A stretch of 47,500 nucleotides of DNA from Glandiceps talaboti (GCF_964340395.1 NC_135564.1:8735361-8782860); one strand, 5' to 3'; positions 24,384-35,860 are shown, counted from the stretch's first letter. Notes: generated from the sequence alone by a model not told the origin. Program-made: numbers and translations.

Positions 24384-27044
24384 ACTAGTTGGCGAGCTCG
24401 CTGTATTGTTTGTTTATTTGTTTGTTTGTTTGTTTGTTTGTTTGCTTTCTTAAAAATATAATTGTCGATTTGGTTGTTTGCTATTGTGTTTGTCATTGAT
24501 TAATTGAAATGATTGTTTAGTTAGTTAGTTAGTTAGTTAATAGTTAGCTAGCTAATAATTGGACTAGACAGATCGATCATATCAATGAATGAATCTGCTC
24601 ACAGAATGACTGTGTTGACTGTTTATTTATTTATTTATTTATTCATTCATTCACTCATTCACTCACTCACTCACTCACCCATTCATTCATTCATTCATTC
24701 ATCCATTCATTCATCCGTCCGTCCATTTATTCATTCATTCATCCAGCCATCCATCCATTCATTCATTCATTCATCCATTCATTCACTCACTCACTCACTC
24801 ACTCACTCACTCACTCACTAACTCACTCACTCACTCACTCACCCACCCACCCATTCATTCATTCATTCATCCATCCATCCATTCATTCATCCGTCCGTCC
24901 GTCCGTCCGTCCGTCCGTCCATTTATTCATTCATCCAGCCATTCATTCATTCATTCATTCATTCATTCATTCATTCATTCATTCATTCATTCATTCATTC
25001 AATCGGTCAGTCGTTCCTTCATTAATTAAGTCTTTCAAATTCATTCATTCACATTCGTTCATTCGTCCACCCATCCATCCATCCATTCATCCATTCATCC
25101 ATTCATTCATTCATTCATTCATTCATTGATTCATTCATTCATTCATTCATTCATTCATATTTATACATTTCTTCACTTCTCCAGCCAGCCAGCCAGCCAG
25201 TCAGCTACCCATTTGTTGTATTGTTGATGATGAACTAATTTAGTAACTGTTACGGATTAGTGACATTCTCATTCTCACCTTGCGGTTTTCTGTTTTTATG
25301 TGTTTGGTTTGATCAGTCTTATCACATATCACATTGAATATCATACGATACCCCTTTGACCATTTGACCTGTCAGTGACATTACTGCCAGTATATCTCAA
25401 AGCACATCTGAATACACATACACCCGTTACAACGTGGACATTCTTTTACCTAACGACACCCATAGTCTGTTTGACTATCAGACCAAGTTCACAGAGACAT
25501 TACTGTTTTGTACTTTTTGATTGGGCGAGTACAATAGTACATCGTGGAAGCTTTGCATTTACCCCCACAGGAGTACTTTTACTCACTCTGTATTGTACGG
25601 ATAGAGGTACGTGAAACCATGGGCAACACGTTCATGCCCTTTGATCAACAAAATACGTCACAAGTTGTTTTCCAGAATGAACCATGTCACTTAGTATACC
25701 ACCATTATGGGACGGATGTGGCAATGATTATATACATATGTTTCATTTGTTGTGAATGTGAGTTGTAACCTTCAAGTTCAGAGTCAAATTCAAGTTGAAG
25801 TTCAAGTTTATTTCGGGACTAGGTCTCAGTCCACCATACAGATCAATGTACACTGTAACAACATGTGTAGAAAGGGCAGTGACTTTACGATACAAAACTT
25901 AGAAAACACGAAGAAGTTGCTATGTATGTTTACTATTATAGGTTTACAGCATAGTGATAGGAAACAAGACAGTAACACAACTACAGTATTACAGTGAGAA
26001 AGTTGAAAAGTTTGTATGCCCGGTCTTTTTGGTTCACCCACTACGTGAAATCATTCATATATTAGGTAAAATGAAATTTGCATTTTATTTAATAGTCTGT
26101 GTCGTTGACAAAAAAAGGATGTTTATCCTTCTGGCGACGGTGTTTGAAAAATGACGCTCGATGCTTGGCAACATCTCAGAGCATAGGACCGACTGATGTC
26201 GGCCATATTGGAAATCCCTTCAATGTGAAACAGGGTGTTGTTGTTGGTAACCTCTGACCAGTTGACTGACATCATCGATCCTCTCATTGGCTACTTGTAC
26301 TGTCCATCCCGATGACATGACGGGAACTGTTGACTAATGCCACACTAAAATACCATTGCGACATTTCCTTAGGGAATCAGCACTGAGAGCATGACATCCA
26401 CTATACATGTTCTATGACCCGAGCGTATGTTTCTTCCTTATCAACTGCACTGTGGGGTCATTCTTTACTGATACATATATTACTGTTGAAAAGTGAACTT
26501 GCTGCAACTCGAGCATTACTTTTTTCCATCAGGCAACAACAATATATTCACTGAAAATTGTTCAAATACCAATAATTAGACATTGTGCTAACACATAATT
26601 AGGGGACCAGTTTATCCATAAGTAGTGCAGTACTAGTATTTAGATTGAAATCGTGGCGCTGATTTTTGTGTGCGGACCCAAAATAATCAATTTGATTGGA
26701 TTTATCACACCATGTTATGTGTACAGTTGTACAAATATATCTTAACAGGTACATTTGTAATTCAATATTGCTCAGGGATTACAATAGTACGAGTTATAAG
26801 TCATTGCACCTAACAAGATGGTTCTTAAAATGCGTTGTAGTAGCACCTAGTGCAACGTTAACTATACGCGTAGTACACGTAGTGTTTTGCAACTTTTGAA
26901 AGACGTGTAATGCGAGGATTAATACTACAGAATTTAACCTTTGACCTTTTACCATATGGGAAACGTTATAGTGGCGTACCACATGGGTAGTGTCTTCTGC
27001 AGGTATGTTCTATACAAAGCACTTATCCCCAAAAATCCATAACC
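24384..27044 (+). repeat. Tandem duplication unit C, gene deleted
   Basis: Collinear with unit B from the boundary through the position equivalent to 20868, then jumps directly to the last bases of the unit (tccataacc, 27036-27044) and into flanking DNA. The missing part equals B 20869-24375, about 3.5 kb, including the whole GT31 gene. The join has 2-bp microhomology (tc). The right edge of the array is therefore preserved although the gene is gone. Confidence 0.92.
24408..25160. repeat. Unit C microsatellites
   Basis: Same order again; longest mosaic, with a large ACTC block near 24785-24840 and a GTCC block near 24895-24920. Confidence 0.95.
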
Positions 27045-27228
27045 TATGTGACACCCTGCTAAAACAACTACGAACCTTTCTTTGATATTTTTAATATTCA
27101 AGCATCTGCAAATGTATGTCATGGGTGGATTTCGGCGAAATCATTAAATAAGCAGAGTTTATTTAAATCTACAGAGCTTTCACTTCGCCAATTATGATAA
27201 CCCCCTAAAGAGATGAGACGATACTAAT

Positions 27229-27239
27229 GTATGTCTGCC

Positions 27240-27272
<33 letters not shown>

Positions 27273-27275
27273 GCC

Positions 27276-27312
<37 letters not shown>

Positions 27313-27315
27313 GCC

Positions 27316-27356
<41 letters not shown>

Positions 27357-27361
27357 GCCTA
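27229..27361. repeat. Microsatellite (CTGT)n
   Basis: About 130 bp of CTGT with a few CTGC variants. Confidence 0.95.
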
Positions 27362-27582
27362 TCTGTCATCGATGTCATCCACCCCTTCTCACTTCATTGG
27401 CCAAAAATGATTTTTTTTTGTTTCGGGCAGCACAAATAATTGTCAATCAGTATTACATTCATTAGGTTCTTGAGTAATGTGAAATAATAACCGTACTTTG
27501 TTCTTGTTATGTGACGAACACTTGTCATTTATATCGGACATCTCTGATTTCTGTTAAACCATAACCTGTATTGATAAGCCAT

Positions 27583-27791
27583 ATCATATGACATCGTATC
27601 ATATGACATCACATCACATCACATCAATCACATCATATCATATCATATCATATCATATTATATCATATCATATTATATCATATCATATCATATATCATAT
27701 CATATCATATCATATATCATATCATATCATATCACATCTCATATCATATCATATATCATATCATATCATATCATATCATATATCATATCAT
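27583..27791. repeat. Pentanucleotide repeat (ATATC)n
   Basis: About 200 bp of atcat/atatc with interruptions; edges contain acatc variants. Confidence 0.95.
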
Positions 27792-28259
27792 TAAATAAAC
27801 CTTGTCAATAGATACAGAAGCGTGTGAATTTAAAGGGCCCTCAGTAATTATAAGGGGAGAGACGGGGAAATCAAACCCAGTCTGTGGCAATAAGTTTGAC
27901 TCTCTCCCAGTCAATTGTTCTAAAAAAAATGACACTCCCTCAATTTCTTTCTCTACAGTATGTTCCTGTTCAAATATTTCAATGAAAAAAACAACAACAT
28001 CTTTTAGCACTGTTTCTCTGTGACGTAGTTGTTAAAGTTAGATTTGGCACAGCAAATCGACTACGGTGCTTTGTAGATTTGTGTAGTCTTGCACCAATCT
28101 GAAAATAAACAGAAAAATGTCTTCATAATTAGTGTAAAGGAACAAGTATACGAAGATGAAATGTTGACAGTTAGTGTTAACGATCACTGCACGACGCGAC
28201 AAGACACGACACGACACGACACGACAGTATCAATAGTTTTCTCTATCAATCACTCCTAC

Positions 28260-28477
28260 TGCCACAGAGACACTCGAAAATGTATAAGCACGAGAAGTTT
28301 TAAAGCTTTCTCTGCTGATTTATTCGGATCCGACCTTTCATCTGCCATTTCCCGTTGTACTCACACACTGAAGGATGCTGATTTATCATCTAAATTTGAC
28401 TCACTTTTACTGTATTTTTCGTGACACACTTGATTTTCATGCTCATGCTGCTCTGAGGAAACGTTTGGTTCCTATAT
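28260..28477 (+). pseudogene. LINE ORF2 fragment (linker upstream of the RT domain)
   Basis: An open stretch reads TRSFKAFSADLFGSDLSSAI and KFDSLLLYF. After a one-base shift it continues as a DTLDFHAHAALRKRL-like segment. This resembles the region between endonuclease and RT of L2/CR1-like LINEs (…LLDKHAPLRKR…). It is cut off exactly where the 2.55-kb inverted-repeat element starts at 28479, suggesting that element landed in an old LINE. Identification is from pattern memory only. Confidence 0.5.
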
Positions 28478-28750
28478 AAGGGAGCCGTCATTACTTATGG
28501 CCTGGGGGGGTCGGAGGAATTTAGGGGGGGGGGGGTCACTTAAAAATTGGAGATGGCCAGGGGGGGGCTACTCAAAAATGAGAGAAAGTTAGGGGGGGAC
28601 TACTCAAAAATTTGTTCACAAAACTTCTGTACACGAAAATGGTGAGTAAACTGTAACACCAAATACAATTTTATTGTCAAAATTTCTGATAAATGAAAAT
28701 ATGGTATAGAAAATACACAAATTGTCAAAATTTCTGATTATTGAAAATTA

Positions 28751-29056
28751 TATTCCAGTGAATTTTGTGACGTCATCCCTCAACATTATTTCTGATAATG
28801 TACACTATTATTGCAGATGACATACATCGGCACCAAAACACTGTGTAAATTTAATTCAATTTTACTTTTCACCATCTGCAAATTCACTGGTATTGGCAAA
28901 ACTGTAAAATAATAACAATAACGCACGCCCTGCCAATCCATAATGGACTCAAGCAAACTTTGCACTCCATAATGTACTTGGCTGTCGCCTCGCACAATTA
29001 TGCAAAGGTTGCTTTTTGCCCAGTATCGGCTGGCAGGGTGTGCATTATTGTCTAAA
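28751..29056. mobile_element. Hairpin-bearing dispersed element, copy 2
   Basis: Matches copy 1 at the left part (attccagtgaattttgtgacg, cattatt-ctgataatgt) and the right part (aaattcactgg-attggcaaa, then the hairpin with arms 28914-28964 and 29001-29051). The middle is much shorter. Arm sequences differ from copy 1 at paired positions in a compensatory way. It sits inside the 28479-31032 element. Confidence 0.7.
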
Positions 29057-29187
29057 TATATAGAAAATGCAATCCCTGAATCACAGTTTTGTAGGATGTC
29101 ATCTGGCCTGATAGAATTGTTGCAGTACATGTACTGGCATAAGATCTCACAGAAATGAGAAAACACTGCTATTGCGGATTCCCTTAA

Positions 29188-29373
29188 CCCTTTCTGTACT
29201 GGAGAAGAATATGAAACAATACGGATAATCGATTTGTAAATGTAGTAATACTACATCATCAGGAAATAATATTTCTCAATCTAAAATCAAGTTGATATAT
29301 GGAAAAAAACTTGCAGACTAACAAGAAATTTTGCCTTAAAAAAATAGCGGGAGAGTTTTTAGTACTGAAAGGG
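29188..29373. mobile_element. 186-bp MITE flanked by TTAA (piggyBac- or Kolobok-like)
   Basis: Inverted ends ccctttctgtact and agtactgaaaggg (one mismatch) directly abut TTAA at 29184-29187 and 29374-29377. A TTAA duplication with CCCTTT ends is the signature of piggyBac-type and some Kolobok-type elements. There is no coding capacity. A small internal palindrome (atgtagt/actacat) lies near 29245. It is nested inside the 28479-31032 element. Confidence 0.75.
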
Positions 29374-30130
29374 TTAATAGCCGACAGATTAAATTAAGTA
29401 CCAAGTGATAGACAACTTTGTTTGCTGTGTATAAGAGTCTAGTTGCTAATATTAGTATTATGACAAGACCATGGTAACTGTGGTATACATGTACAGGGTA
29501 CATGGTTTCAAATTGTTATAAGGCTCAAAAACAAAGCACAAGACAGTGTCAGTGTTTTACAAGGAGTAAAATAAAAGGAGACATGTCTGAAACTCGTGTG
29601 TAAGATACAATAATGAGAAATGGCATGAAATGGCATGAGACAGCTATAGGAAATTTAACCATATGTTTATAGCTGTTACCATACTGGGAAGCAGTTGATA
29701 TTGAATCAGTTTCTGAAAGATTTGCCTTTTTAAATACCTTGAAAAAAATGGATGAGGCAATACAGCACACTTATGCCAAACAAGTGTTTGTCTACACTGT
29801 TTAGGTGAAACTAGTTAACTGCATCAAAATATATGCAGTTGACTGAATTGGAGTACCAAGATTGCCAGCTCAAATACTATAGTGTATCTAAAATGTTAAT
29901 CCCTGTCTGTTTTTGAAATCTCCTGAGTGTACTGTAAAAACAATATATCCCAGCTTTCCATTTTTTTAAATCATTCACTTTAAACTTCTGTAAATACCTC
30001 TTTACCTCGTTAATGTATTTCTTTTTATATATGAACACAACATCTGAATATAAATTATGAGAAATACATAATGTAACTTTTATAAATAACAAGTGATAAA
30101 TATATGAAACATTTTAAACATATATTTCCC

Positions 30131-30485
30131 TGAACGGAAAACTTTCACAACTTAGAGTCAAAGAGTTAGAAAAATATTTAGATCATCATCATCTAAGTAA
30201 AAAAGGAAAGAAAGGTGATAAAATCAAAGCAATCATGGCAGACTGTCTCAGGAAATCAAATGTGGATACCTCAATGTTAAAAAAGCTACTTTATCAACTG
30301 AAAGTGAAACAGATGACAATAGTGATGATGATGATGTTGTGATCCATGAACTTGATGGTACATGTAGTGACAGTGAACATGAACAAATTAACATTATGAG
30401 TCAAATCTCAACAGAGTCAGTGGTTGTAACAAGAGGTGGTAGGAGGGCTGGTTCCTGGTTGAATGCTTTCAATAAGTACACATGA
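30131..30485 (+). pseudogene. C-terminal remnant of a transposon protein: SAP-like helix pair, acidic tract, basic tail
   Basis: From 30131 the frame reads LNGKLSQLRVKELEKYLDHH, then a KKGKKGDKIKAIMADCLRKS segment. This matches the SAP motif pattern: two helices, the second ending in K-x-D-K-I. After a one-base shift it continues as an acidic stretch (ESETDDNSDDDDVV) and ends with VVVTRGGRRAGSWLNAFNKY and a TGA at 30483-30485. The same architecture occurs at 39286-39880 on the other strand. Families of this kind are DNA-transposon proteins with a SAP tail in many invertebrates (from memory). It lies within the 28479-31032 element. Confidence 0.6.
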
Positions 30486-31149
30486 CACTTTAAAATTAAT
30501 GGCCACCATGTCACCATTTTGTAAGTAACTCAGTATCTCAATACATATTTTGCAGTAACTAACCAAGTGCACATCTCCTCAATATCTTGTTATCACCACA
30601 TGTATAGTACAAGTGATGAATGCCTGTAGTTCATATACATGTACCACACATGTATACAATATGATTACCTTCATGAGGTGATTTAGTGTCATTTGAATTT
30701 GACTTACTTTTAACATATGTATGAATCTTGACCTTGATCTCTCTTTTTTATTTTTTATCCGTTCATCAGATCACTAAAATTTAGAACCTTTGATAAATTC
30801 ACATTTTCTGGTAATGGTATGCAATGATATACAAGTGTATATATACATGTACTTCATGTGTACATGATATGGGGAATTGGGGGGGGGGGTCATCCAAATT
30901 TCTGATGTCAGGGAGGGGGGTCATTGATTTTTTTTAGGAAGATTGGGGGGGGGGGCACTCGAATTTCCATATTTTACAGAACAATTCCTCCGACCCCCCC
31001 CCCCCCTAGGCCATAAATAATGACGGCTCCCTAAGGCCTAATAAAAAAGTTGTGTGGTTCCGATTACACTCATAGAATTGATGGGTTTCGGTAGATTTTT
31101 CAGCACAATTGAACTGAGGTTCAGTAGTGCTATAGGGATCGACCGGCGT

Positions 31150-31152
<3 letters not shown>

Positions 31153-31201
<49 letters not shown>
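31153..31201. repeat. Microsatellite (GT)n
   Basis: About 49 bp of pure GT. Confidence 0.95.
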
Positions 31202-31204
<3 letters not shown>

Positions 31205-31377
31205 CAACTTAAAGTCAAAAACCGCTGAACAGATTGCCATGATATTTGATGGCTCGCGACACTACAAACTAACCTTGTTTATTCAATTCGTCAATGTGTA
31301 CATAGGGCCGCGAACCGCATTGACCTATTGACCTCAATCGCTATATACATGTATGTACCATTTCTATTTCCTACTGA

Positions 31378-31770
31378 TGTGGGAATCCGCCTCAATCGAA
31401 TGTGGCAACCACTCGCTGAACAACAAAATCGAAAACAAACGGCAACATACGAAGGAAATAGAGGTAGGTGAAGAAATCAAGCCTTTATTCACTACATTGG
31501 ATTTTAAACAGATTGCCGCATACCATAATGTTGTTGTTGTTGTCGTCAAAGGATGATACTGGTGAAATGTCGGGTAACAAGGAAAGGTGTGGCATTTCCA
31601 GTCACTCTTTTTTAACTGCTCAGAGTCTGAATGTATCAGTTAATCTCCCGTTTGTGTTGTTCATTGTTCACTTTAACCCCAGTTAAACATAATGAGGATA
31701 CGCCTCGGTTCTTATAACCGAATGTGGCGACCACTCTCGGAACAGCAAAATCGAAAGCAAACGACAACAG
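31378..31770 (+). repeat. Diverged direct repeat, two ~80-bp copies ~312 bp apart
   Basis: The words gaatgtggcaaccactcgc and caaaatcgaaaacaaacgg (31378-31456) recur as gaatgtggcgaccactctc and caaaatcgaaagcaaacga (31690-31770). No protein recognised. Confidence 0.6.
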
Positions 31771-32135
31771 GCTGAGTTACTAGATGTCAAATCGTACATC
31801 CCGTTTATTGAATGTGTGTTAGTGTATGTCTTACTATAAAGTAATCTCAGGCTCTATTTCAAAATCCAGACATATAACCTTAACTGCCACCATGAGTTTT
31901 TTTTTTAAATAAGGAAGTTCAGTTTCGCTATTGAACGTCCTGAAGTTTACTTAATCACACACATGTAACCCTGAAAATGTGTACAGTAACTGTACAACCG
32001 CACAACGTTATTATTGGTCATTGGGAAAACATGGTGTGCTGACCTCGCGACCCATGCCATGTAAAATGTACTTTGTTCTGACCTTATGAGCAAGGACAAA
32101 CAAAAAGAAAATTTATAACAAATTGCAAAAGGGAA

Positions 32136-32136
<1 letters not shown>

Positions 32137-32167
<31 letters not shown>

Positions 32168-33793
32168 CTAGCTAATTGGACAAGACAGATCGATCATATC
32201 AATGAATGAATCTGCTCACAGAATGACTGTGTTGACTGTTTATTTTTTTAATTAAGTCTTTCAAATTCATTCATTCACATTCGTTCGTTCGTCCATCCAT
32301 CCATCCATCCATCCATCCATTCATCCATCCATCCATCCATTCATTCATTCATTCATTCATTCATTTATTCATTCATTCATTCATTCATATTCATACGTTC
32401 CTACACTTCTCCAGCCGGCCAGCCAGCCAGTCAGCTACCCATTTGTTGTATTGTTAATGATGAACTAATTTAGTAACTGTTACGGATTAGTGACATTCTC
32501 ATTCTCACCTTGCGGTTTTCTGTTTTTATGTGTTTGGTTTGATCAGTCTTATCACGTATCACATTGAATATCATACAATACCCCTTTGACCATTTGACCT
32601 GTCAGTGACATGACTGCCAGTATATCTCAAAGCACACCTGAATATAGTCTTGCTGCTAGACGTTCGGGCTTTCTTTCGATGCTATAACTATAAGCGAACG
32701 AAGTTCGCATGTGAGGGCCTCGGATGTTCCATCCTCGATAGCGTTGTTCGGCTGTGTGTCGTATTTTATCGGAAGAACATCCGAGGGCTAGCTGATAGAC
32801 TAACCTGAATACACATACACCCATTACAACGTGGACATACTTTTACCCACGACACCCATATTCTGTTTGACTATCAGACCAAGTTCACAGAGAGATATTA
32901 CTGTTTTGTACTTTTTGATTGGGCGAGTACAATAGTACATCGTGGAAGCTTTGCATTTACCCCAACAGGAGTACTTTTACTCACTCTGTATTGTACGGAT
33001 AGAGGTACGTGAAACCATGGGCAACACGTTCATGCCCTTTGATCAACAAAATACGTCACAAGTTGTTTTCCAGAATGAACCATGTCACTTAGTATACCAC
33101 CATTATGGGACGGATGTGGCAATGATTATATACATATGTTTCATTTGTTGTGAATGTGAGTTGTAACCTTCAAGTTCAGAGTCAAATTCAAGTTGAAGTT
33201 CAAGTTTATTTCGGGACTAGGTCTCAGTCCACCATACAGATCAATGTACACTGTAACAACATGTGTAGAAAGGGCAGTGACTTTACGATACAAAACTTAG
33301 AAAACACGAAGAAGTTGCTATGTATGTTTACTATTATAGGTTTACAGCATAGTGATAGGAAACAAGACAGTAACACAACTACAGTATTACAGTGAGAAAG
33401 TTGAAAAGTTAGTATGCCCGGTCTTTTTGGTTCACCCACTACGTGAAATCATTCATATATTAGGTAAAATGAAATTTTCATTTTATTTAATAGTCTGTGT
33501 CGTTGACAAAAAAAGGATGTTTATCCTTCTGGCGACGGTGTTTGAAAAATGACGCTCGATGCTTGGCAACATCTCAGAGCATAGGACCGACTGATGTCGG
33601 CCATATTGGAAATCCCTTCAATGTGAAACAGGGTGTTGTTGTTGGTAACCTCTGACCAGTTGACTGACATCATCGATCCTCTCATTGGCTACTTGTACTG
33701 TCCATCCCGATGACATGACGGGAACTGTTGACTAATGCCACACTAAAATACCATTGCGACATTTCCTTAGGGAATCAGCACTGAGAGCATGAC
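32137..33793 (+). repeat. Partial tandem unit D, displaced
   Basis: Starts inside the TTAG microsatellite and follows the unit through a shortened ATTC array and the non-coding part up to gagcatgac (33785-33793), where homology stops abruptly. It has no GT31 sequence. Shared substitutions put it with B and C rather than A. A 158-bp insertion with 9-bp target duplication interrupts it at 32645-32802. It lies about 5.1 kb beyond the end of unit C, separated by a nest of mobile DNA. Confidence 0.9.
32645..32802. mobile_element. 158-bp insertion with 9-bp target duplication in unit D
   Basis: Units A-C read straight through this site; unit D has 158 extra bp flanked by the 9-mer acctgaata (32636-32644 and 32803-32811). 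The insert begins tagtct and ends agacta, with longer imperfect matching inwards. It is GC-richer than its surroundings. It contains a nested inverted pair (cctcggatgttcc and gaacatccgagg) and a small perfect hairpin (gcgaac-gaa-gttcgc). Insertion is proven by the empty sites in the sister units. A 9-bp duplication fits Mutator-, Merlin- or P-like elements; the superfamily is undecided. Confidence 0.85.
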
Positions 33794-34110
33794 TATGGGA
33801 AGCCGTTCAGGCTAAAAATATTTTTTTATTTTAGCTATAGTATTTTATATTTTTCGTACTTACAAACTAATTTTAACCGTTCATGTACTTTTATTCCATG
33901 TTCACATTAATTTAATTGAAATATGTTTTCATTTATTTGAGAATATTGTTTTATTTTTCGTCAAACCAGAATTATTTTAAGGATTATATATAATTGAAAG
34001 TCAAAATATATTTTTTGTTAAAGTTTTTTATTTTATTTTTTAAATTCAAAAAAAAAAATTTCAACTTTTTTTTTTTTCTACCCAACTTTTTTTTTTTGGC
34101 CGAGTCTGCT

Positions 34111-34157
34111 GACAGGCGCCAGTGCAGAGCACGTCGTGCTCGTACCCGGCGCCTGTC
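34111..34157. repeat. GC-rich two-tier hairpin
   Basis: gacaggcgcc (34111-34120) pairs exactly with ggcgcctgtc (34148-34157). Inside, gagcac (34127-34132) pairs with gtgctc (34136-34141) around a 3-nt loop, with symmetric 6-nt internal loops. It lies just after poly-T tracts in very AT-rich DNA. A further small pair, gtcacg/cgtgac, follows at about 34155-34175. Confidence 0.8.
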
Positions 34158-35482
34158 ACGAGTACGAGGCGTGACCTTTGACATCCATTACGACGTGTTC
34201 CGGCGACGAATGTGAAGCTACCATCATATTCATATTCATCTTCACGTTCAAAAGTTGACCTCTACGCTCAATGATAGCTTCACACGTTCATCATCAGATT
34301 CGAAGTCTCGAAATTGAAATTTGAAATCCACAGCCACCCACACAGTCATTAACATAATGTCTTTGTTAATTAATCACATAATTACAAACCACATCACACT
34401 ACTGCCATCCAGCCTAGGAATCTCATAATTCAACTAACGCCCACCAACGTCTCCATATATATTTAAATATATATTTTTTGTTAAGTGGCACTTGTAAACA
34501 CCCGCCCCATATATTTCCTCGACGTCAGTGCATACAACATCTACAGAGGTGTGTCTGATAAAAGACTAAGAAGGTATGAGTATCTGTAGTGAACTCATTT
34601 TAATGCAACAGTTCACACATAGTCCTCTTGAGTTGTCGAAGAACAAACATTGTGCAAAGCCAGCATGCTCACGTGACTTTCTGTTTTTTATCGGTACAAT
34701 ACGAAAACAAATCTGACTTAGATCCACATTGCTAGTGATTAGAATAATTTCTGGATACAAAAATGTATAAAATCTATTTGGCTTATTTTAAATTTAATGA
34801 TTGCCTCTGTGCATTTTAAAGGAATTGTATACATTGTATTACTATGGTACTGTACTGTCAAGCGCCCACCTCTCATGTTATTTTCTTGCTTTCAATGTTG
34901 TGCAATGATTTGCCCACTTTTTCTATTTAATTTATGGGACGACGTGTTGTGTTGTGTTGTGTTGTGTTGTGTTGTGCTGTTAGGCATTTTAATGTACAGT
35001 TTCAACTGTCTAGCCATATCACTGGTTCAATTTGATATCACTGGTTACAAATAAAATTAATATCAGCATTTGTACATGTTTGTATATGACATCTATAGCC
35101 TAGAGGAGCTAGGCAGCTTTAACTGACTGGGGTCGGTGTTTTGGTTGGTGGTCATTTTGAAAAACACCACTTGAAGTAGGGGGCATTTTGGAACACGCCA
35201 ATTGAAGTGGGTGGGTCACGTTGGAAAATGACAAGATAAGTGTCATTTTGGTGCCGTGAAATGACTCCTGAAAAACTAATTTGTCAAAAATGATACCCCT
35301 GCCATACCTCCGTCATATGTATTTTCCACATATGCAGTGATACATGCACTATTTGTCAAATAAGAAACTCAAACATTTCGTATTTGGATATACAGCAATG
35401 GCTAGTCGTGTGTTAAGTTAGAGTTAGGGTTAGCTTTCATGTCATTTTCATTAAATTCACCACTTCCACCGTACTGACGGCG

Positions 35483-35860
35483 TGAGGCCTACAAAAAATA
35501 ATTGTTTGGCTCCGGTTACCCGACCGACCCAACCTAGCTTTTCACTGCCGACCCTAAACTTTGTTTTACGTATTCGAGAAAAAATAATAAACTCGCAAAA
35601 ATTGTGAAGTCTCATGAGAAATAGTGGATGCGGAAACTGCCATCAATTTTAAAAGACAAAATAAAACTGTTCTTCCAATCTGTAATGGCTGTACATCCAT
35701 GATAGGAACAAATAAATAACACAGAGAACATTGGAAAGCAATGGAAAACCTGATATAGACACTCACAAAATATCATAAAATAGAATAAAAAATCTACCTA
35801 CCCCACCTATTCTAAAATTGAGATTAATCGGAACCACGCAGTTTTTTTTATTATGCCTGA
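35483..35860 (+). mobile_element. Dispersed inverted-terminal repeat family, copy with both ends
   Basis: Left end aggcctac…ttgtttggctccggttaccc and right end gattaatcggaaccacgcag…attatgcc are inverted relative to each other and span about 375 bp. The interior is non-coding. This is the best copy for defining the family's length. Confidence 0.6.

Larger units (their letters stand above)
28479..31032 (+). mobile_element. 2.55-kb element with ~45-bp terminal inverted repeats, poly-G subterminal tracts and a SAP-like ORF remnant
   Basis: Left end starts agggagccgtcattactta; right end is its inverse (…taaataatgacggctccct), continuing through ggcc, a long G/C run and tcggaggaatt on both sides. 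So the termini match as near-perfect inverted repeats of about 45 bp. Inside: G-runs at both ends, a second copy of the hairpin element (28751-29056), a TTAA-flanked MITE (29188-29373), and a decayed ORF end at 30131-30485. No target-site duplication is obvious (left flank cctatata, right flank aaggccta). It looks like a DNA transposon that lost most of its transposase and gathered nested insertions. Superfamily not assigned. Confidence 0.75.

Noticed and set aside
27583-27791. Possible CRISPR-like regular repeat
   Set aside because: Simple ATATC pentanucleotide repeat without spacers, in a eukaryotic genome.
28786-29166. 126-aa minus-strand ORF
   Set aside because: Runs across the hairpin element and its flank; no recognised motif and overlaps structured repeat sequence.
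34066-34200. SINE or tRNA-derived element ending in poly-A on the minus strand
   Set aside because: No convincing A-box or B-box and no tRNA cloverleaf; the GC part is better described as a hairpin.
35400-35430. Telomere-like ttagggttag
   Set aside because: Single occurrence, not an array.
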